Assembly (NCBI RefSeq): GCF_009827335.1
Contig: NZ_WTYH01000001.1
Span: 806,001-870,000 of the forward strand
Direction of reading: 5' to 3'
Length of the DNA: 64,000 nucleotides
Source: Aurantiacibacter arachoides
GTDB lineage: Bacteria > Pseudomonadota > Alphaproteobacteria > Sphingomonadales > Sphingomonadaceae
The notes under the pieces were generated by a model. That model ran no database searches, was not told the DNA's origin, and worked only from the letters and a program-made list of their open reading frames with translations. The translations under genes were made by a program, and so were the position numbers. Of the stretch, positions 20,671 to 31,658 are shown piece after piece (positions within the stretch are counted from its first letter, which is position 1; the number at the start of each line of letters is the position of its first letter).

Positions 20671-21795
20671 TTAGAGCGGGGTTCGCGCGGCCTTTGCGCT
20701 GGCCTCTGCGTCGGTATCCTCGCCGTCGGCTTCCATCTCCTCGACCTCGTCCTCGTCCATCAGGGGCCTGGCGGGGCCGGCGGGCTCCTTGGCGTGGATG
20801 GCGAAGTCGAGCGAGGCAATGCGCTCGCCGGCGCGCTCGGGATGCTCGACCTCGGCGATGTGGAACATGGCGTCGCCCTGGTAGACGACCGGCAGCGTCG
20901 CGTGGCCGATCACGATGCCGTCAATGGGGCTGATGACGTCGCGGCAGTCCTCGCCGAACACGCCGCCAACGCGCGCCAGCACCTCGCCCCGGGTAACGCT
21001 GTCGCCGGACTTGCGCAGGCGATGCGACACGCCGCCGCGGGGCGCGCGCACCCAGCGGGTGCGGTTCGACCGGCTTGGCGCGGGCACGTTCGCCATGGCA
21101 TCGTCGCCCGGCAGCATGCCGATATGGGCCAGCACCCGCAGCACACCGCGCGTGCCGACCTCGGTGCTGAACCGGTCGAAGCGCAGCGCCTCGCCCGCCT
21201 CCAGCAACAGCATCGGGGTGCCGCGCTCATGCGCCAGCTGGCGCATGGAGCCTTCGCGCAGCGGGCTTTCGATGATGATCGGCGCGCCGAAGACCGTGGC
21301 CAGCTCGATCAGCCGCTCGTCACCGGCGGCAATGCGCACCTGCGGCAGGTTGTAGCGGTGGACGGCGGCGGAATGCAGATCGATGCCCAGGGTGGAGCGG
21401 CAGATGACGTTTTCGAAAAAGCAGTGCGCCAGCTGCGACGCCAGCGAGCCGTTGGGATTGCCGGGAAAGCTGCGGTTCAAATCGCGCCGGTCGGGCAAAT
21501 ACCGGCTCTGCGCGATGAAGCCGTAGATGTTGACCGCGGGGGCCAGGATGATGGTGCCAGCCAGCTGCGCGGCATCGATGCGCGGGATCAGGCGCTGGAT
21601 GATCGCGGTGCCGGCGATCTCGTCACCGTGGATGGCGGCGGAAACGAAGACGGTGGGTCCGTCTGTTGCGCCGTGCACCACTTCCAGCATGAGGTTGGCG
21701 GACAACCCGGTCAGCGTGTGGCTGATGGGCAGGGCGATACGCTGGCGCGTCCCCCGTGCGACGGCAATCCCGCCGATCTCGAATGCGTGCCCCAT
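20671..21795 (-). CDS. Succinylglutamate desuccinylase / aspartoacylase family zinc enzyme
   Basis: 374 residues from the ATG at 21795. The M14-like zinc site is visible: HGDE in [15 protein letters not shown], and the downstream histidine in [14 protein letters not shown] lipoyl-like C-terminal beta domain ([25 protein letters not shown]) and an acidic tail ([18 protein letters not shown]) follow. It should deacylate an N-acyl amino acid or related amide; the substrate is not predictable. Some predictions extend to a TTG at 21843. The ATG start leaves an 80-bp divergent region before smpB. Confidence 0.86.
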   Translation of the reverse strand: MGHAFEIGGIAVARGTRQRIALPISHTLTGLSANLMLEVVHGATDGPTVFVSAAIHGDEIAGTAIIQRLIPRIDAAQLAGTIILAPAVNIYGFIAQSRYLPDRRDLNRSFPGNPNGSLASQLAHCFFENVICRSTLGIDLHSAAVHRYNLPQVRIAAGDERLIELATVFGAPIIIESPLREGSMRQLAHERGTPMLLLEAGEALRFDRFSTEVGTRGVLRVLAHIGMLPGDDAMANVPAPSRSNRTRWVRAPRGGVSHRLRKSGDSVTRGEVLARVGGVFGEDCRDVISPIDGIVIGHATLPVVYQGDAMFHIAEVEHPERAGERIASLDFAIHAKEPAGPARPLMDEDEVEEMEADGEDTDAEASAKAARTPL

Positions 21796-21875
21796 CGCCC
21801 GCTTGTGCGATGCGTGGCCCAGGCTGGCAAGCTTGCTTTGCAATCCGCGCGACGCGCGCCTACATCGCGTCCCCC

Positions 21876-22358
21876 ATGGCCCGCCCCAAACCGCCCACGT
21901 TCGACAAGCAGAAGATCGTCGCCGAGAACCGCAAGGCGCGATACAACTATTTCATCGAGGACACCTTCGAGGCGGGCATTGCCCTGCACGGGACCGAGGT
22001 GAAGGGGTTGAGAGGCGGGCAGGGCTCCATCGCCGAAAGCTATGCCGAGGTGAAGGATGGCGCGGTCTGGCTGGTCAACGCCACGATCCCCGAATTCAGC
22101 CACGCCAACCGCTTCAACCACGAGCCCAAGCGTCCGCGCAAGTTGCTGCTGCACCGGCGCGAGGTCGAGCGGATGCTAGGCGCGGTGGAGCGCAAGGGCA
22201 TGACGCTGGTGCCGCTGATGGTCTATTTCAACAGCACGGGCCGGGCCAAGGTCGAACTGGCGCTGGCAAAGGGCAAGCAGGCGCACGACAAGCGGCAATC
22301 CACGAAGGACCGTGACTGGCAGCGCGACAAGGCCCGGTTGATGCGCGAGAAGGGCTGA
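21876..22358 (+). CDS. smpB: SsrA-binding protein SmpB
   Basis: 160 residues, the usual length. The family core is present: [48 protein letters not shown] and, near the end, [19 protein letters not shown]. It binds tmRNA and delivers it to stalled ribosomes for trans-translation. No tmRNA (ssrA) gene is visible in this window. The ATG at 21876 is the natural start; a longer frame upstream overlaps the divergent gene. Genes for DUF2062 and CckA follow in the same direction. Confidence 0.97.
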   Translation: MARPKPPTFDKQKIVAENRKARYNYFIEDTFEAGIALHGTEVKGLRGGQGSIAESYAEVKDGAVWLVNATIPEFSHANRFNHEPKRPRKLLLHRREVERMLGAVERKGMTLVPLMVYFNSTGRAKVELALAKGKQAHDKRQSTKDRDWQRDKARLMREKG

Positions 22359-22467
22359 TCGGCGCGGCGGCAAAGATCGGCCTGGCCGTTAAGCGGGCAT
22401 TGCGAACCTCTCGTCTAACACCACCTTACCAAAGGGTGCCGAATCTGGCAGGGCTCGCAGGCGGATC

Positions 22468-23034
22468 ATGGTGAACAAGGCGATCAACTGGCTCGGCAGG
22501 AAAATGCCGAAGATGCCCGAGCGGGAGGAGATGGCCCAGAACAAGTATCTGGCGCCGATCGCCCACCGATTCCTGCGTTCTGAATTGTGGCGCTTCACCC
22601 GGCGCAGCGTGCCGCGCGGGGTGGCCTTGGGCGTGTTTGCAGGCTTCATCATTCCGCTGGGGCAGATTTTCCTGGCGGCCTTTCTTGCCCTGCCTGCCCG
22701 GGCCAACGTGCCGGTCGCGGCGCTGATTACCTTTGTCACCAACCCCTTCACCCTGCCGTTCTGGCTGCTGGTGGCCAACAAGGTCGGCCAGTTCACGCTC
22801 AAGATCGATCCCGACGCGATGGGCAACGCGAAAAGCGCGCTGGAGCAGGGCTGGTGGGCGGAATTCGGCTGGTGGCTGCAGACCGCCGGCGTCACCGCCT
22901 TCGGGTTCGTGGTCCTGTCGATCGTGGGCGCCGCAATCAGCTATCTGGTCGCCAGCTTCCTGTGGCGGCTGGTGGTCGCCCGCCGCTGGGAAAGGCGGCC
23001 GGGGCGGCGCCGGTTGCCACCCGCCGGCGAATGA
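22468..23034 (+). CDS. DUF2062 domain membrane protein
   Basis: 188 residues. An N-terminal basic, amphipathic region is followed by the DUF2062 core: SVPRGVALGVFAGFIIPLGQ, TFVTNPFTLPFWLLVANKVG and a second long helix near 145-168. Two or three membrane helices are expected. The function is unknown; the gene often neighbours cckA in sphingomonads. Its TGA stop overlaps the ATG of cckA, so the two are translationally coupled, and it may act with or near CckA. Confidence 0.87.
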   Translation: MVNKAINWLGRKMPKMPEREEMAQNKYLAPIAHRFLRSELWRFTRRSVPRGVALGVFAGFIIPLGQIFLAAFLALPARANVPVAALITFVTNPFTLPFWLLVANKVGQFTLKIDPDAMGNAKSALEQGWWAEFGWWLQTAGVTAFGFVVLSIVGAAISYLVASFLWRLVVARRWERRPGRRRLPPAGE

Positions 23035-25511
23035 AGCTCGCCAACCTGCAGGAATCGCGGGGCCTCGTCGATGGCCTCGGCGTGGCCGCGGCGGTGCTCG
23101 CCAGCGTGATGATGATCCAGTTCATCACCGGGAGCGCCGTGGTAACGCTGGCTTTTGCCGGTGGCCTGGTCGTGCTGGGCCTTGCCGCATTCGTCGCCGG
23201 TCGAACCGCTGCGCAGCGACCCGCCGTAAAGGAAGGCGATTCGCCCGATTGGGCCGTCACCGTCGCCGCGATCGAGCAGGCCGACCTTGCCGTCGCCATT
23301 ACCGATCGCGCCAATCGGCTGGTCTGCGCCAACGCCGCGTTCGAGCTGTGGTTCGGGTCGGACAACGGCCCCCCGGTGCTTCCGGTGGACGGCGCCAGTG
23401 CCGACAAGCTGGCGCGCATTGCCCGCACCGCCTGGCGCGATGGCAAGGGCGAAAGCGTCACCGTGGCCGACGAGCAACGCGCCTGGACCGCCACGGCCGA
23501 GCGTGCGGGGCGGGCCGATGACTACCTCGTCTGGCGTTTCGCGCCTGTCGTGCGCGTCGAACCCATCGCCGCCATCGGCAAGCATATCACCGGGCTGTTT
23601 GGCCGGGTGCTGGGCGCGGCGGGGATCTCCGTCGCGCTGGTGTCGCCCAATGGCATGGTGCGCGCGGCCAACGCCTCGCTCGCCCGCCGCGCGCTGGGGG
23701 ACGAGAACGCCAGCATGGCCGGGCAGGAATTCGTGCAACTGCTGCGCTCCGACGATCGTGAGCGCATATTCTTCGCGCGCGAGGGCAAAAAGGGCAGCCC
23801 GCAGACGCTGGTGCAGGTCCCGCTCGCCGATCCGGATGAGGCCGCGCGCGAACGTATCCCCGGCAGGACGCTGGCGGAAAGCCCGTCGCTGATGCTGCTG
23901 ATCGATGCCGGGATCGGCCTGGGCGGCTGGGGCGGAGAGGCCAAGGGGCAGGCCGCGCAATTGCAGGGTCTGCTGGAACAGTTGCCCCTGGGCCTTGCCA
24001 CGACCGACCGCGACGGCAAGTTCCTGTTCGCCAACCCCGCCTTCCAGCGCGCGGCGGGCGTCATCAGCGGGCAACTGCCCCCCTATCCCAGCGACATCGT
24101 GGTGCCACGGGACAAGACCGCCCTGTCCGATGCCGTGCGCCGCTATGCACAAGGCCCGGCCTCCAGCGGCGACATCGCGGTGCGCCTGCGCTCCGAACCG
24201 GACGAGCCGGTCAGCATGGGCATGGCCGGCGTGCGCGGGCTGGGGGAGGCGGCCGTGCTGCTCTCGCTCGCTGACACGACCGAGGAAGTGCGGCTCAAGC
24301 GGCAGGTGGCACAGGCGACCAAGATGCAGGCCGTGGGCCAGCTGGCAGGGGGCGTGGCGCACGATTTCAACAACGTGCTGACCGCGATCATCGGGTATTG
24401 CGACCTCATGCTGCTGCGCCACACGCCGGGTGACAGCGATTACGACGACATCCAGCAGATCAAGGCCAATTCCAACCGCGCTGCCAGCCTCACGCGGCAA
24501 TTGCTCGCCTTCAGCCGCCAGCAGACCCTGCAGCCCGAGGTCATCCAGCTGCCGGACATCATCTCCGAGGTGGGGCATCTGCTGAAGCGGCTGCTGGGTG
24601 CCAAGATCACCCTCAAGGTGCGCCACGATCGCGATCTTGGTTACGTCCGCGCCGATCCGCGGCAGCTGGAACAGGTGATCGTCAACCTCGCGGTCAACGC
24701 GCGCGATGCCATCCAGACCCACGGCGGCGGCGAGAGCGCCACCGGCACGCTCGCCTTTGCCACGCGCCGGGTGGAGGCGAAGGACATCCGCCGGATGGGG
24801 TCCGAGATCATCCCGGCGGGCGACTACACCGTGCTCATAGCCGAGGATACCGGCGGCGGCATTCCGGCCGACATCATCGGCAAGCTGTTCGAGCCTTTCT
24901 TCACGACCAAGGAACAGGGCAAGGGCACCGGCCTCGGCCTGTCCACGGTCTATGGCATCGTCAAGCAATCGGGCGGTTTCATCTTTGCCGGCAACGCCAA
25001 GGCGCCCGACGGGTCGATCAAGGGCGCCCGTTTCACCATCTATCTGCCGGTCTACCACGCCACCGAGGAAGAGCTGGCCCAGGCCGAGACCGAGGAGGTG
25101 CAGGCGCGCGAATGGTCGGGCGGGGGGTGTATCCTGCTGGTCGAGGACGAGGACATGGTACGCGCCGTTGCCACGCGCGCGCTGGAGCGCGAAGGCTATT
25201 CCATCGTCGCCGCCAGCGATGGGGACGAGGGGCTGGAGCTGTTCCGCGCGGACCCGGACAAGTTCGATCTCGTGGTCACCGATGTCGTCATGCCGAGCAT
25301 GGATGGCCCGGCGATGGCGAAGGAGATACGCAAGGTGCGCGGCAATCTGCCCATCCTGTTCATGTCCGGCTATGCCGAAGAACAGCTGCGCGGCGATATT
25401 CACATCGACCACATGCATTTCATCGCCAAGCCGTTCAGCGTGAAGCAAATCGGCGAAAAGGTCAGCGGCGTGCTGCGCAAGGCGGCGGCGCGGGCGACCG
25501 AGAGCGTATAG
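23031..25511 (+). CDS. cckA: Cell-cycle hybrid histidine kinase CckA
   Basis: 826 residues. Two membrane helices (about 16-33 and 36-58) are followed by PAS-like sensor regions (about 80-400). The kinase core has His444 in GGVAHDFNNVLTAIIGY, and an ATPase domain with DTGGGIP and GTGLGLSTVYGIVKQSGG. A C-terminal receiver carries phospho-acceptor Asp751 (VVTDVVMPS). CckA phosphorylates the phosphotransferase ChpT, which feeds CtrA and CpdR. cpdR is about 23 kb away in this window. The gene overlaps the DUF2062 stop by four bases and precedes recA. Confidence 0.94.
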   Translation: MKLANLQESRGLVDGLGVAAAVLASVMMIQFITGSAVVTLAFAGGLVVLGLAAFVAGRTAAQRPAVKEGDSPDWAVTVAAIEQADLAVAITDRANRLVCANAAFELWFGSDNGPPVLPVDGASADKLARIARTAWRDGKGESVTVADEQRAWTATAERAGRADDYLVWRFAPVVRVEPIAAIGKHITGLFGRVLGAAGISVALVSPNGMVRAANASLARRALGDENASMAGQEFVQLLRSDDRERIFFAREGKKGSPQTLVQVPLADPDEAARERIPGRTLAESPSLMLLIDAGIGLGGWGGEAKGQAAQLQGLLEQLPLGLATTDRDGKFLFANPAFQRAAGVISGQLPPYPSDIVVPRDKTALSDAVRRYAQGPASSGDIAVRLRSEPDEPVSMGMAGVRGLGEAAVLLSLADTTEEVRLKRQVAQATKMQAVGQLAGGVAHDFNNVLTAIIGYCDLMLLRHTPGDSDYDDIQQIKANSNRAASLTRQLLAFSRQQTLQPEVIQLPDIISEVGHLLKRLLGAKITLKVRHDRDLGYVRADPRQLEQVIVNLAVNARDAIQTHGGGESATGTLAFATRRVEAKDIRRMGSEIIPAGDYTVLIAEDTGGGIPADIIGKLFEPFFTTKEQGKGTGLGLSTVYGIVKQSGGFIFAGNAKAPDGSIKGARFTIYLPVYHATEEELAQAETEEVQAREWSGGGCILLVEDEDMVRAVATRALEREGYSIVAASDGDEGLELFRADPDKFDLVVTDVVMPSMDGPAMAKEIRKVRGNLPILFMSGYAEEQLRGDIHIDHMHFIAKPFSVKQIGEKVSGVLRKAAARATESV

Positions 25512-25523
25512 GAAATAATTTTC

Positions 25524-25538
25524 GTTCGACTCTTGTTC
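25524..25538 (+). promoter_or_regulatory. LexA (SOS) box in front of recA
   Basis: GTTC GACTCTT GTTC is a perfect match to the alphaproteobacterial LexA operator GTTC-N7-GTTC. It lies 97 bases before the recA start. Overlapping it, GTTC-N5-GAAC at 25535-25547 forms an additional inverted pair. It implies LexA-repressed, damage-inducible recA expression. Confidence 0.85.
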
Positions 25539-25634
25539 TTATGGAACAAAGTGGGTACATGACAAGTCCAATGCAGCTGGCCAGCCGGGTGAAAAACCCC
25601 CGGCGCGCCCTAGCGAACAGGCGGAGACGATGTC

Positions 25635-26702
<1,068 letters not shown>

Positions 26703-26774
26703 TCCTCAAGAAGGTGTGACCGCAGCTTGTCCGTTTCGGGCGCTGCAGGACGTGCAACACCTTGCGAAACCGGA

Positions 26775-26816
26775 GCCGGCGACGGCGGGACCCCCACCCG
26801 CCTCCGCCGGCTTCTT
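26775..26816 (+). terminator. Rho-independent terminator after recA
   Basis: A 15-base GC-rich stem with two central mismatches (GCCGGCGACGGCGGG and its partner), a 7-base loop and a TTCTTCG tail. It lies about 70 bases after the recA stop and 90 bases before alaS. Confidence 0.7.
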
Positions 26817-26903
26817 CGCGTCCGGCTTCTGCCGCCACCTGCGGGTGTGACGGTGGCAAACACGATACTTGTCCCCGCGCGGTCCAGCGCCTAATTCGCG
26901 GTC

Positions 26904-29570
26904 ATGCAATCGACCAACGACATTCGCCGGACCTTCCTCGACTACTTTGCGGCCAACGACCACCAGGTCGTGCCCTCAGCGCCGCTGGTCCCGTACAACG
27001 ATCCCACCCTGATGTTCGTCAACGCCGGGATGGTGCCGTTCAAGAACGTGTTCACCGGCATGGAAACGCCGCCCGGCCCCCGCGCCTCGAGCAGCCAGAA
27101 ATGCGTTCGCGCCGGCGGCAAGCACAACGACCTCGACAATGTCGGATACACCGCGCGCCACCTCACCTTCTTCGAGATGCTGGGCAACTTCAGCTTCGGC
27201 GACTATTTCAAGGAACGCGCGATCGAGCTGGCGTGGAACCTGGTGACAAGGGAGTTCGGGCTCGATCCGAACCGCCTCACCGCCACCGTCTACCACACCG
27301 ACGACGAAGCCTTTGCCCTGTGGCGCAAGATCGCCGGGCTGCCCGAAGAGCGCATCATCCGCATCCCCACCAAGGACAACTTCTGGGCGATGGGCGCGGA
27401 TGGGCCGTGCGGCCCGTGTTCGGAGATCTTCTGGGACCACGGACCGTCGGTTGCTGGCGGCCCTCCTGGCTCGCCTGACGAGGACGGTGACCGCTTCGTC
27501 GAGATCTGGAACCTCGTGTTCATGCAGCACCTGCAGGAAAACGACGAGATCGTCGGCAACCTGCCGCGCCCCAGCATCGATACCGGCATGGGCCTGGAAC
27601 GTATCGCCACGGTGATGCAGGGTGTGCACAACGTATTCGAGACCGATACCTTCCGCACGTTCATCGCCGCGAGCGAGGAACTGGTAAAGGCCAAGGCGGA
27701 CGAGGCGACCATCGCCAGCCACCGCGTGATCGCCGATCACCTGCGCTCGACCAGTTTCCTCATCGCAGATGGCGTCCTGCCGTCCAACGAAGGTCGCGGC
27801 TATGTCCTGCGCCGCATCATGCGCCGGGCCATGCGCCATGCCCACCTGCTGGGGGCCGAGACGCCGCTGATGCACCGCATGGTGCCCGCGCTGGTGGGCG
27901 AGATGGGGCAGGCCTATCCCGAGCTTGGCCGCGCGCAGGCGCTTATCACCGAAGTGCTCGAACGCGAGGAGACCCGCTTCCGCCAGACCCTCGACAAGGG
28001 GCTGCGCCTGCTCGACGAGGAAAGCGCGGGCCTTGCGGAGGGGGACAGCCTTCCCGGCGAGACCGCCTTCCGCCTCTACGACACCTTCGGTTTTCCCTAC
28101 GACCTTACCGAGGACGCGCTGCGCAGCCGCGGCATCACCGTGGCGCGCGAAGGGTTCGACGCCGCCATGGCGCAGCAAAAGGCAGCGGCCCGCGCGGCGT
28201 GGAAGGGTTCGGGCGCGGCGGCCGACAGCGAGATCTGGTTCGACATCGCCGAGCGCGAGGGCGCAAGCGAGTTCACCGGCTACAGCGCCACCGAGGGTGA
28301 GGGCCGGGTGGTCGCGCTGGTGGTTGACGGCAAGGAGGTGTCCTCTGCCGAAAGCGGGCAGGACGTGATCGTACTCACCAACCAGACCCCGTTTTATGGC
28401 GAGAGCGGCGGACAGATGGGCGATGCCGGCATCATCACGGGCGACAATCGCCTGCACATCGCGGTTGCCGACACCGCCAAGCCGCTTGGTCGCCTGCACG
28501 CGCATCGCGGCCGGATCGAGGCGGGCAGGGTCGCCGTGGGCGACACCGTCCACCTCGCCATCGATGCCGAGCGGCGTGACGAAGTCCGCGCCAACCATTC
28601 GGCCACTCACCTGCTCCACGCCGCGCTGCGGCATCACCTGGGCGAGCATGTCACGCAGAAAGGGTCGCTCGTCGCGCGCGACAAGCTGCGCTTCGATTTT
28701 GCGCACCCCAAGCCGCTTACGCCGTCGCAGATTGCCGCCGTGGAGGCCGAGGTCAACGCCGAGGTGCGCGCCAATGCCGAAACCGTTACCAGGTTGATGA
28801 GCCCGGATGATGCCGTCGAGGCGGGCGCGCTGGCCTTGTTCGGGGAAAAATACGGAGAGGAAGTGCGCGTGCTCTCCATCGGGCGCCCGGATCACGGCGG
28901 ATCGGGTCGCAATTACTCGGTAGAGCTTTGCGGCGGGACCCACGTGCGGGCAACGGGTGACATCGGCCTCTTCCGCATCGTTTCCGAAAGCGCGGTATCG
29001 TCCGGCGTCCGCAGGATCGAGGCGCTGACCGGTGAAGCCGCGCGGCTGTGGATGGTGAACCGCGAGGACTCCCTGAAAGCGGTTGCCGCGACGCTGCGAA
29101 CCGGCCCCGAAGATGTCGAGCAGCGCGTCGCCGCGCTGGTCGATGAACGCAAGCGTCTGGAGCGTGAACTCGCCCAGGCGAAGAAGCAGCTGGCTCTCGG
29201 GGGTGGCTCAAACGCCAAGGCGGAGCAGGATGAAACCGTTGGCGGGGTCGCCTTTTCGGGCCAGGTTCTGCACGGCATGGACCCGCGCGAATTGCGCGGT
29301 CTGCTCGACGGAGCGAAGACGAGGCTGGGCAGCGGAGTGGCCGCCATAGTCACTGTGAATGACGGAAAGGCAGCAGTTGCCGTCGGCGTGACCGACGATC
29401 TGATTGGCCAGTTCAGTGCGGTCGACCTCGTGCGCGCCGGCGTTGAGGCCGTTGGCGGCAAGGGTGGGGGAGGCAGGCCCGACATGGCGCAAGGTGGCGG
29501 CCCGGACGGCGAGAAAGCCGCCCAGGCCATCGAAGCCATGCGCCAGGCATTGGCTGGCGTCAGCGCCTGA
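26904..29570 (+). CDS. alaS: Alanyl-tRNA synthetase
   Basis: 888 residues, standard length. The class II catalytic domain is at the N-terminus ([28 protein letters not shown]). The editing domain has the zinc site [11 protein letters not shown] (near 565) and [13 protein letters not shown] (near 676). A C-terminal coiled coil and a C-Ala domain ([18 protein letters not shown]) complete it. It charges tRNA-Ala and edits mischarged Ser and Gly. It is preceded by the recA terminator, so it has its own promoter. Confidence 0.98.
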   Translation: MQSTNDIRRTFLDYFAANDHQVVPSAPLVPYNDPTLMFVNAGMVPFKNVFTGMETPPGPRASSSQKCVRAGGKHNDLDNVGYTARHLTFFEMLGNFSFGDYFKERAIELAWNLVTREFGLDPNRLTATVYHTDDEAFALWRKIAGLPEERIIRIPTKDNFWAMGADGPCGPCSEIFWDHGPSVAGGPPGSPDEDGDRFVEIWNLVFMQHLQENDEIVGNLPRPSIDTGMGLERIATVMQGVHNVFETDTFRTFIAASEELVKAKADEATIASHRVIADHLRSTSFLIADGVLPSNEGRGYVLRRIMRRAMRHAHLLGAETPLMHRMVPALVGEMGQAYPELGRAQALITEVLEREETRFRQTLDKGLRLLDEESAGLAEGDSLPGETAFRLYDTFGFPYDLTEDALRSRGITVAREGFDAAMAQQKAAARAAWKGSGAAADSEIWFDIAEREGASEFTGYSATEGEGRVVALVVDGKEVSSAESGQDVIVLTNQTPFYGESGGQMGDAGIITGDNRLHIAVADTAKPLGRLHAHRGRIEAGRVAVGDTVHLAIDAERRDEVRANHSATHLLHAALRHHLGEHVTQKGSLVARDKLRFDFAHPKPLTPSQIAAVEAEVNAEVRANAETVTRLMSPDDAVEAGALALFGEKYGEEVRVLSIGRPDHGGSGRNYSVELCGGTHVRATGDIGLFRIVSESAVSSGVRRIEALTGEAARLWMVNREDSLKAVAATLRTGPEDVEQRVAALVDERKRLERELAQAKKQLALGGGSNAKAEQDETVGGVAFSGQVLHGMDPRELRGLLDGAKTRLGSGVAAIVTVNDGKAAVAVGVTDDLIGQFSAVDLVRAGVEAVGGKGGGGRPDMAQGGGPDGEKAAQAIEAMRQALAGVSA

Positions 29571-29576
29571 CGTCGA

Positions 29577-29744
29577 TCAACCGATGCGGTTGCCGGAAGC
29601 GCCCCTGCGATCGGGCTCGCTGCCGCGCGGCACGTTCTTCATGTCGCGATCGGCACGACCATGCTCATCGTCCGCGGCCACATTCTTGGGCTTGAATTTT
29701 TCGGCGTTCGGGGTGGGCTTGGTGGGATCTTCTACGTTGCTCAT
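29577..29744 (-). CDS. Small hydrophilic hypothetical protein
   Basis: 55 residues, rich in Asp, Glu, Lys, Pro and Arg (MSNVEDPTKPTPNAEKFKPK, then ADDEHGRADRDMK), probably disordered in solution. AAGGAGACTTTCC precedes the ATG, which supports translation. It ends seven bases before the end of alaS and converges on it. No function can be assigned. It resembles small stress-related proteins of sphingomonads in composition only. Confidence 0.7.
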   Translation of the reverse strand: MSNVEDPTKPTPNAEKFKPKNVAADDEHGRADRDMKNVPRGSEPDRRGASGNRIG

Positions 29745-29799
29745 GGAAAGTCTCCTTCCCCGTATCAATGCCTGAGGGCGCGCAACGGTCCGACAAACC

Positions 29800-31563
29800 T
29801 CAACTGTCCACCGCGCCCGTGCGCAGCTTCGGCGTGTAGGTCATCTCGCCACCCTCCCGGATCTTGGCACGAAATTCGTCCCGCTTCTCGTGGATGGAGG
29901 CGATGACCGGGCCCATCGCCACGCCAAGATCGACCAGCGCCGCCTCGGAAAGCTGAAGCGAGCTTTCCAGCGTTTCCGGGACCGCCGTGGTGGCACCGCT
30001 GCGGTAAAGCTCGGCAGCGTGGGCGCTGTCACGCGCGCGCGCGATGATTGGCAGGTCCGGCCAGGCAGCGCGCAGCTTGCGGGTCAGGCGCCCGGCAAGG
30101 ACATGCTCATCCATCGTCAGGATAACGGCGGGCGCGCGCGCGATGCCCAGCTTGTCCAGCGCATCGTTGCGCAGGGCGTTGCCGAAGACCGCATGGTACC
30201 CCTCGTGCCGGGCCCGCTCGACCAGGTCGGGATCGAAGTCGATGGCGACGTAGGGCTTGTCATGCACGCGCAGCATCTGGGCCACCAGCTTGCCCACGCG
30301 CCCCAGCCCGATGATGATGGCGCGCGGTTCGTCCGCGTCGGCATCAAGCGGGTCGAGCGCGGGCGCGGGCTCCACCCGGCGGGCGACCACTTTGCCGAGC
30401 CCGGCAAGCAAGGGCGTGACGGTCAGGCCGACGGCGGTGACGATCTGCCAGAACTGCGCGGTCTCCCGATCGATCAGCAGTGCCGCACTGGCGGCGGCCA
30501 GGATGATGAGCGTGGTTTCCGACGGGCTCGCCATGAGAATGCCCGTTTCGATCGCAGTGGAGCGGCGCGCGCCCATGATGCGCAGCAGAAAGCCCGTCAC
30601 CACGGCCTTGAGCGACAGCACGCACAGCACCGCCAGAATTACCGCGGGCAGGTTGGCCCAGACCACGGCAAGGTCGATACTCATCCCCACGGTCATCAAA
30701 AACACGCCGAGAGCGAGGCCCTTGAACGGCTCGATGATGCCCTCGACCTCCGAATGGTATTCGGTTTCCGCGATCAGCAGGCCCGCCACCAGCGCGCCCA
30801 CGATGGGCGACAGGCCGACGAGCGCGGTCGCGAGGCTGGCCCCGATCACCACCAGCAGGCTGGCGGCGAGGAACAGCTCGGGGCTTTTGGTGCGCGCGGC
30901 CTGGCCGAAAAGGTAGGGCAGAAGGTAACGTCCGGCCACCATCATCACGGCCACCACCAGCGCGCCCTGCCACAGCACGGTGACAAGGCCGCCGACGCCA
31001 TCCTCTCCCGCGGTCGGTCCCAGCGCGCCGAGGAGGAAGATGATGGGCACGATCATGATGTCTTCGAACAGCAACATCGACAATGCCGCGCGTCCCACCG
31101 GCGTCGTGGTGCCCGAGATTGGCAGCACCAGCGCGGTCGAACTGAAGGCGAGGGCCAGGCCAAGCGCCAGGGCGCCAGTCCAGTACTGGCCCATCGCCCA
31201 CAGCGCCGCGGCGATGAGGCCGCCGGCCACCAGCACTTCAAGCGCGCCGAGGCCGAACACCAGCTTGCGCAGCTGCCACAGGCGCTTGAAGCTGAGTTCG
31301 AGGCCGATGGTGAACAGCAGCAGGATGATGCCGAACTCGGCGAACGGCTCCAGCGCCTCGGGGTCGGAGATGGAAACGTAGTAGAGCGACGGGACCTCAT
31401 CCACCAGGCGGCCAAGGCCGAACGGGCCGACAAGCAGGCCGACGAGGATGAACCCGATGATCGGCGTCACGCGAAAGCGCGCGAACAAGGGGATGACGAT
31501 GCCGGTCGCCCCGAGAATCACGAGCGCATCGCTCATCGTGGAAGACAGTTCGGCGCCGTGCAT
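29800..31563 (-). CDS. CPA2-family monovalent cation/proton antiporter (KefB/YbaL-like)
   Basis: 587 residues. About twelve membrane helices occupy residues 10-390. A C-terminal TrkA-N (RCK) domain begins near 415 (IIIGLGRVGKLVAQML), with a nucleotide-binding glycine pattern and a VAIDFDPDLVERARHEGY segment. Proteins of this type exchange K+ or Na+ for H+, gated by nucleotide or metabolite binding. No separate KefF/G ancillary gene is adjacent. The start at 31563 includes an alternative ATG nine codons in. The gene is divergent from putP. Confidence 0.9.
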   Translation of the reverse strand: MHGAELSSTMSDALVILGATGIVIPLFARFRVTPIIGFILVGLLVGPFGLGRLVDEVPSLYYVSISDPEALEPFAEFGIILLLFTIGLELSFKRLWQLRKLVFGLGALEVLVAGGLIAAALWAMGQYWTGALALGLALAFSSTALVLPISGTTTPVGRAALSMLLFEDIMIVPIIFLLGALGPTAGEDGVGGLVTVLWQGALVVAVMMVAGRYLLPYLFGQAARTKSPELFLAASLLVVIGASLATALVGLSPIVGALVAGLLIAETEYHSEVEGIIEPFKGLALGVFLMTVGMSIDLAVVWANLPAVILAVLCVLSLKAVVTGFLLRIMGARRSTAIETGILMASPSETTLIILAAASAALLIDRETAQFWQIVTAVGLTVTPLLAGLGKVVARRVEPAPALDPLDADADEPRAIIIGLGRVGKLVAQMLRVHDKPYVAIDFDPDLVERARHEGYHAVFGNALRNDALDKLGIARAPAVILTMDEHVLAGRLTRKLRAAWPDLPIIARARDSAHAAELYRSGATTAVPETLESSLQLSEAALVDLGVAMGPVIASIHEKRDEFRAKIREGGEMTYTPKLRTGAVDS

Positions 31564-31658
31564 GGGCTTCTATTGCAGATGCGAAGGTCACACGGCAACG
31601 GGCAAAGGCTGCGTTCCGCCTCTAGCCAGCGCAAACCGAGGCGCTACACGTGCGTGCC

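Noticed and set aside
22380..22440. TTAA motif upstream of the DUF2062-cckA unit, considered as a CtrA box
   Set aside because: Only one half-site fits (TTAA, then TTGC after 7 bases), so it does not meet TTAA-N7-TTAA.
22941..25448. 835-residue minus-strand ORF
   Set aside because: Antisense to cckA, whose kinase and receiver motifs are complete. No independent evidence.
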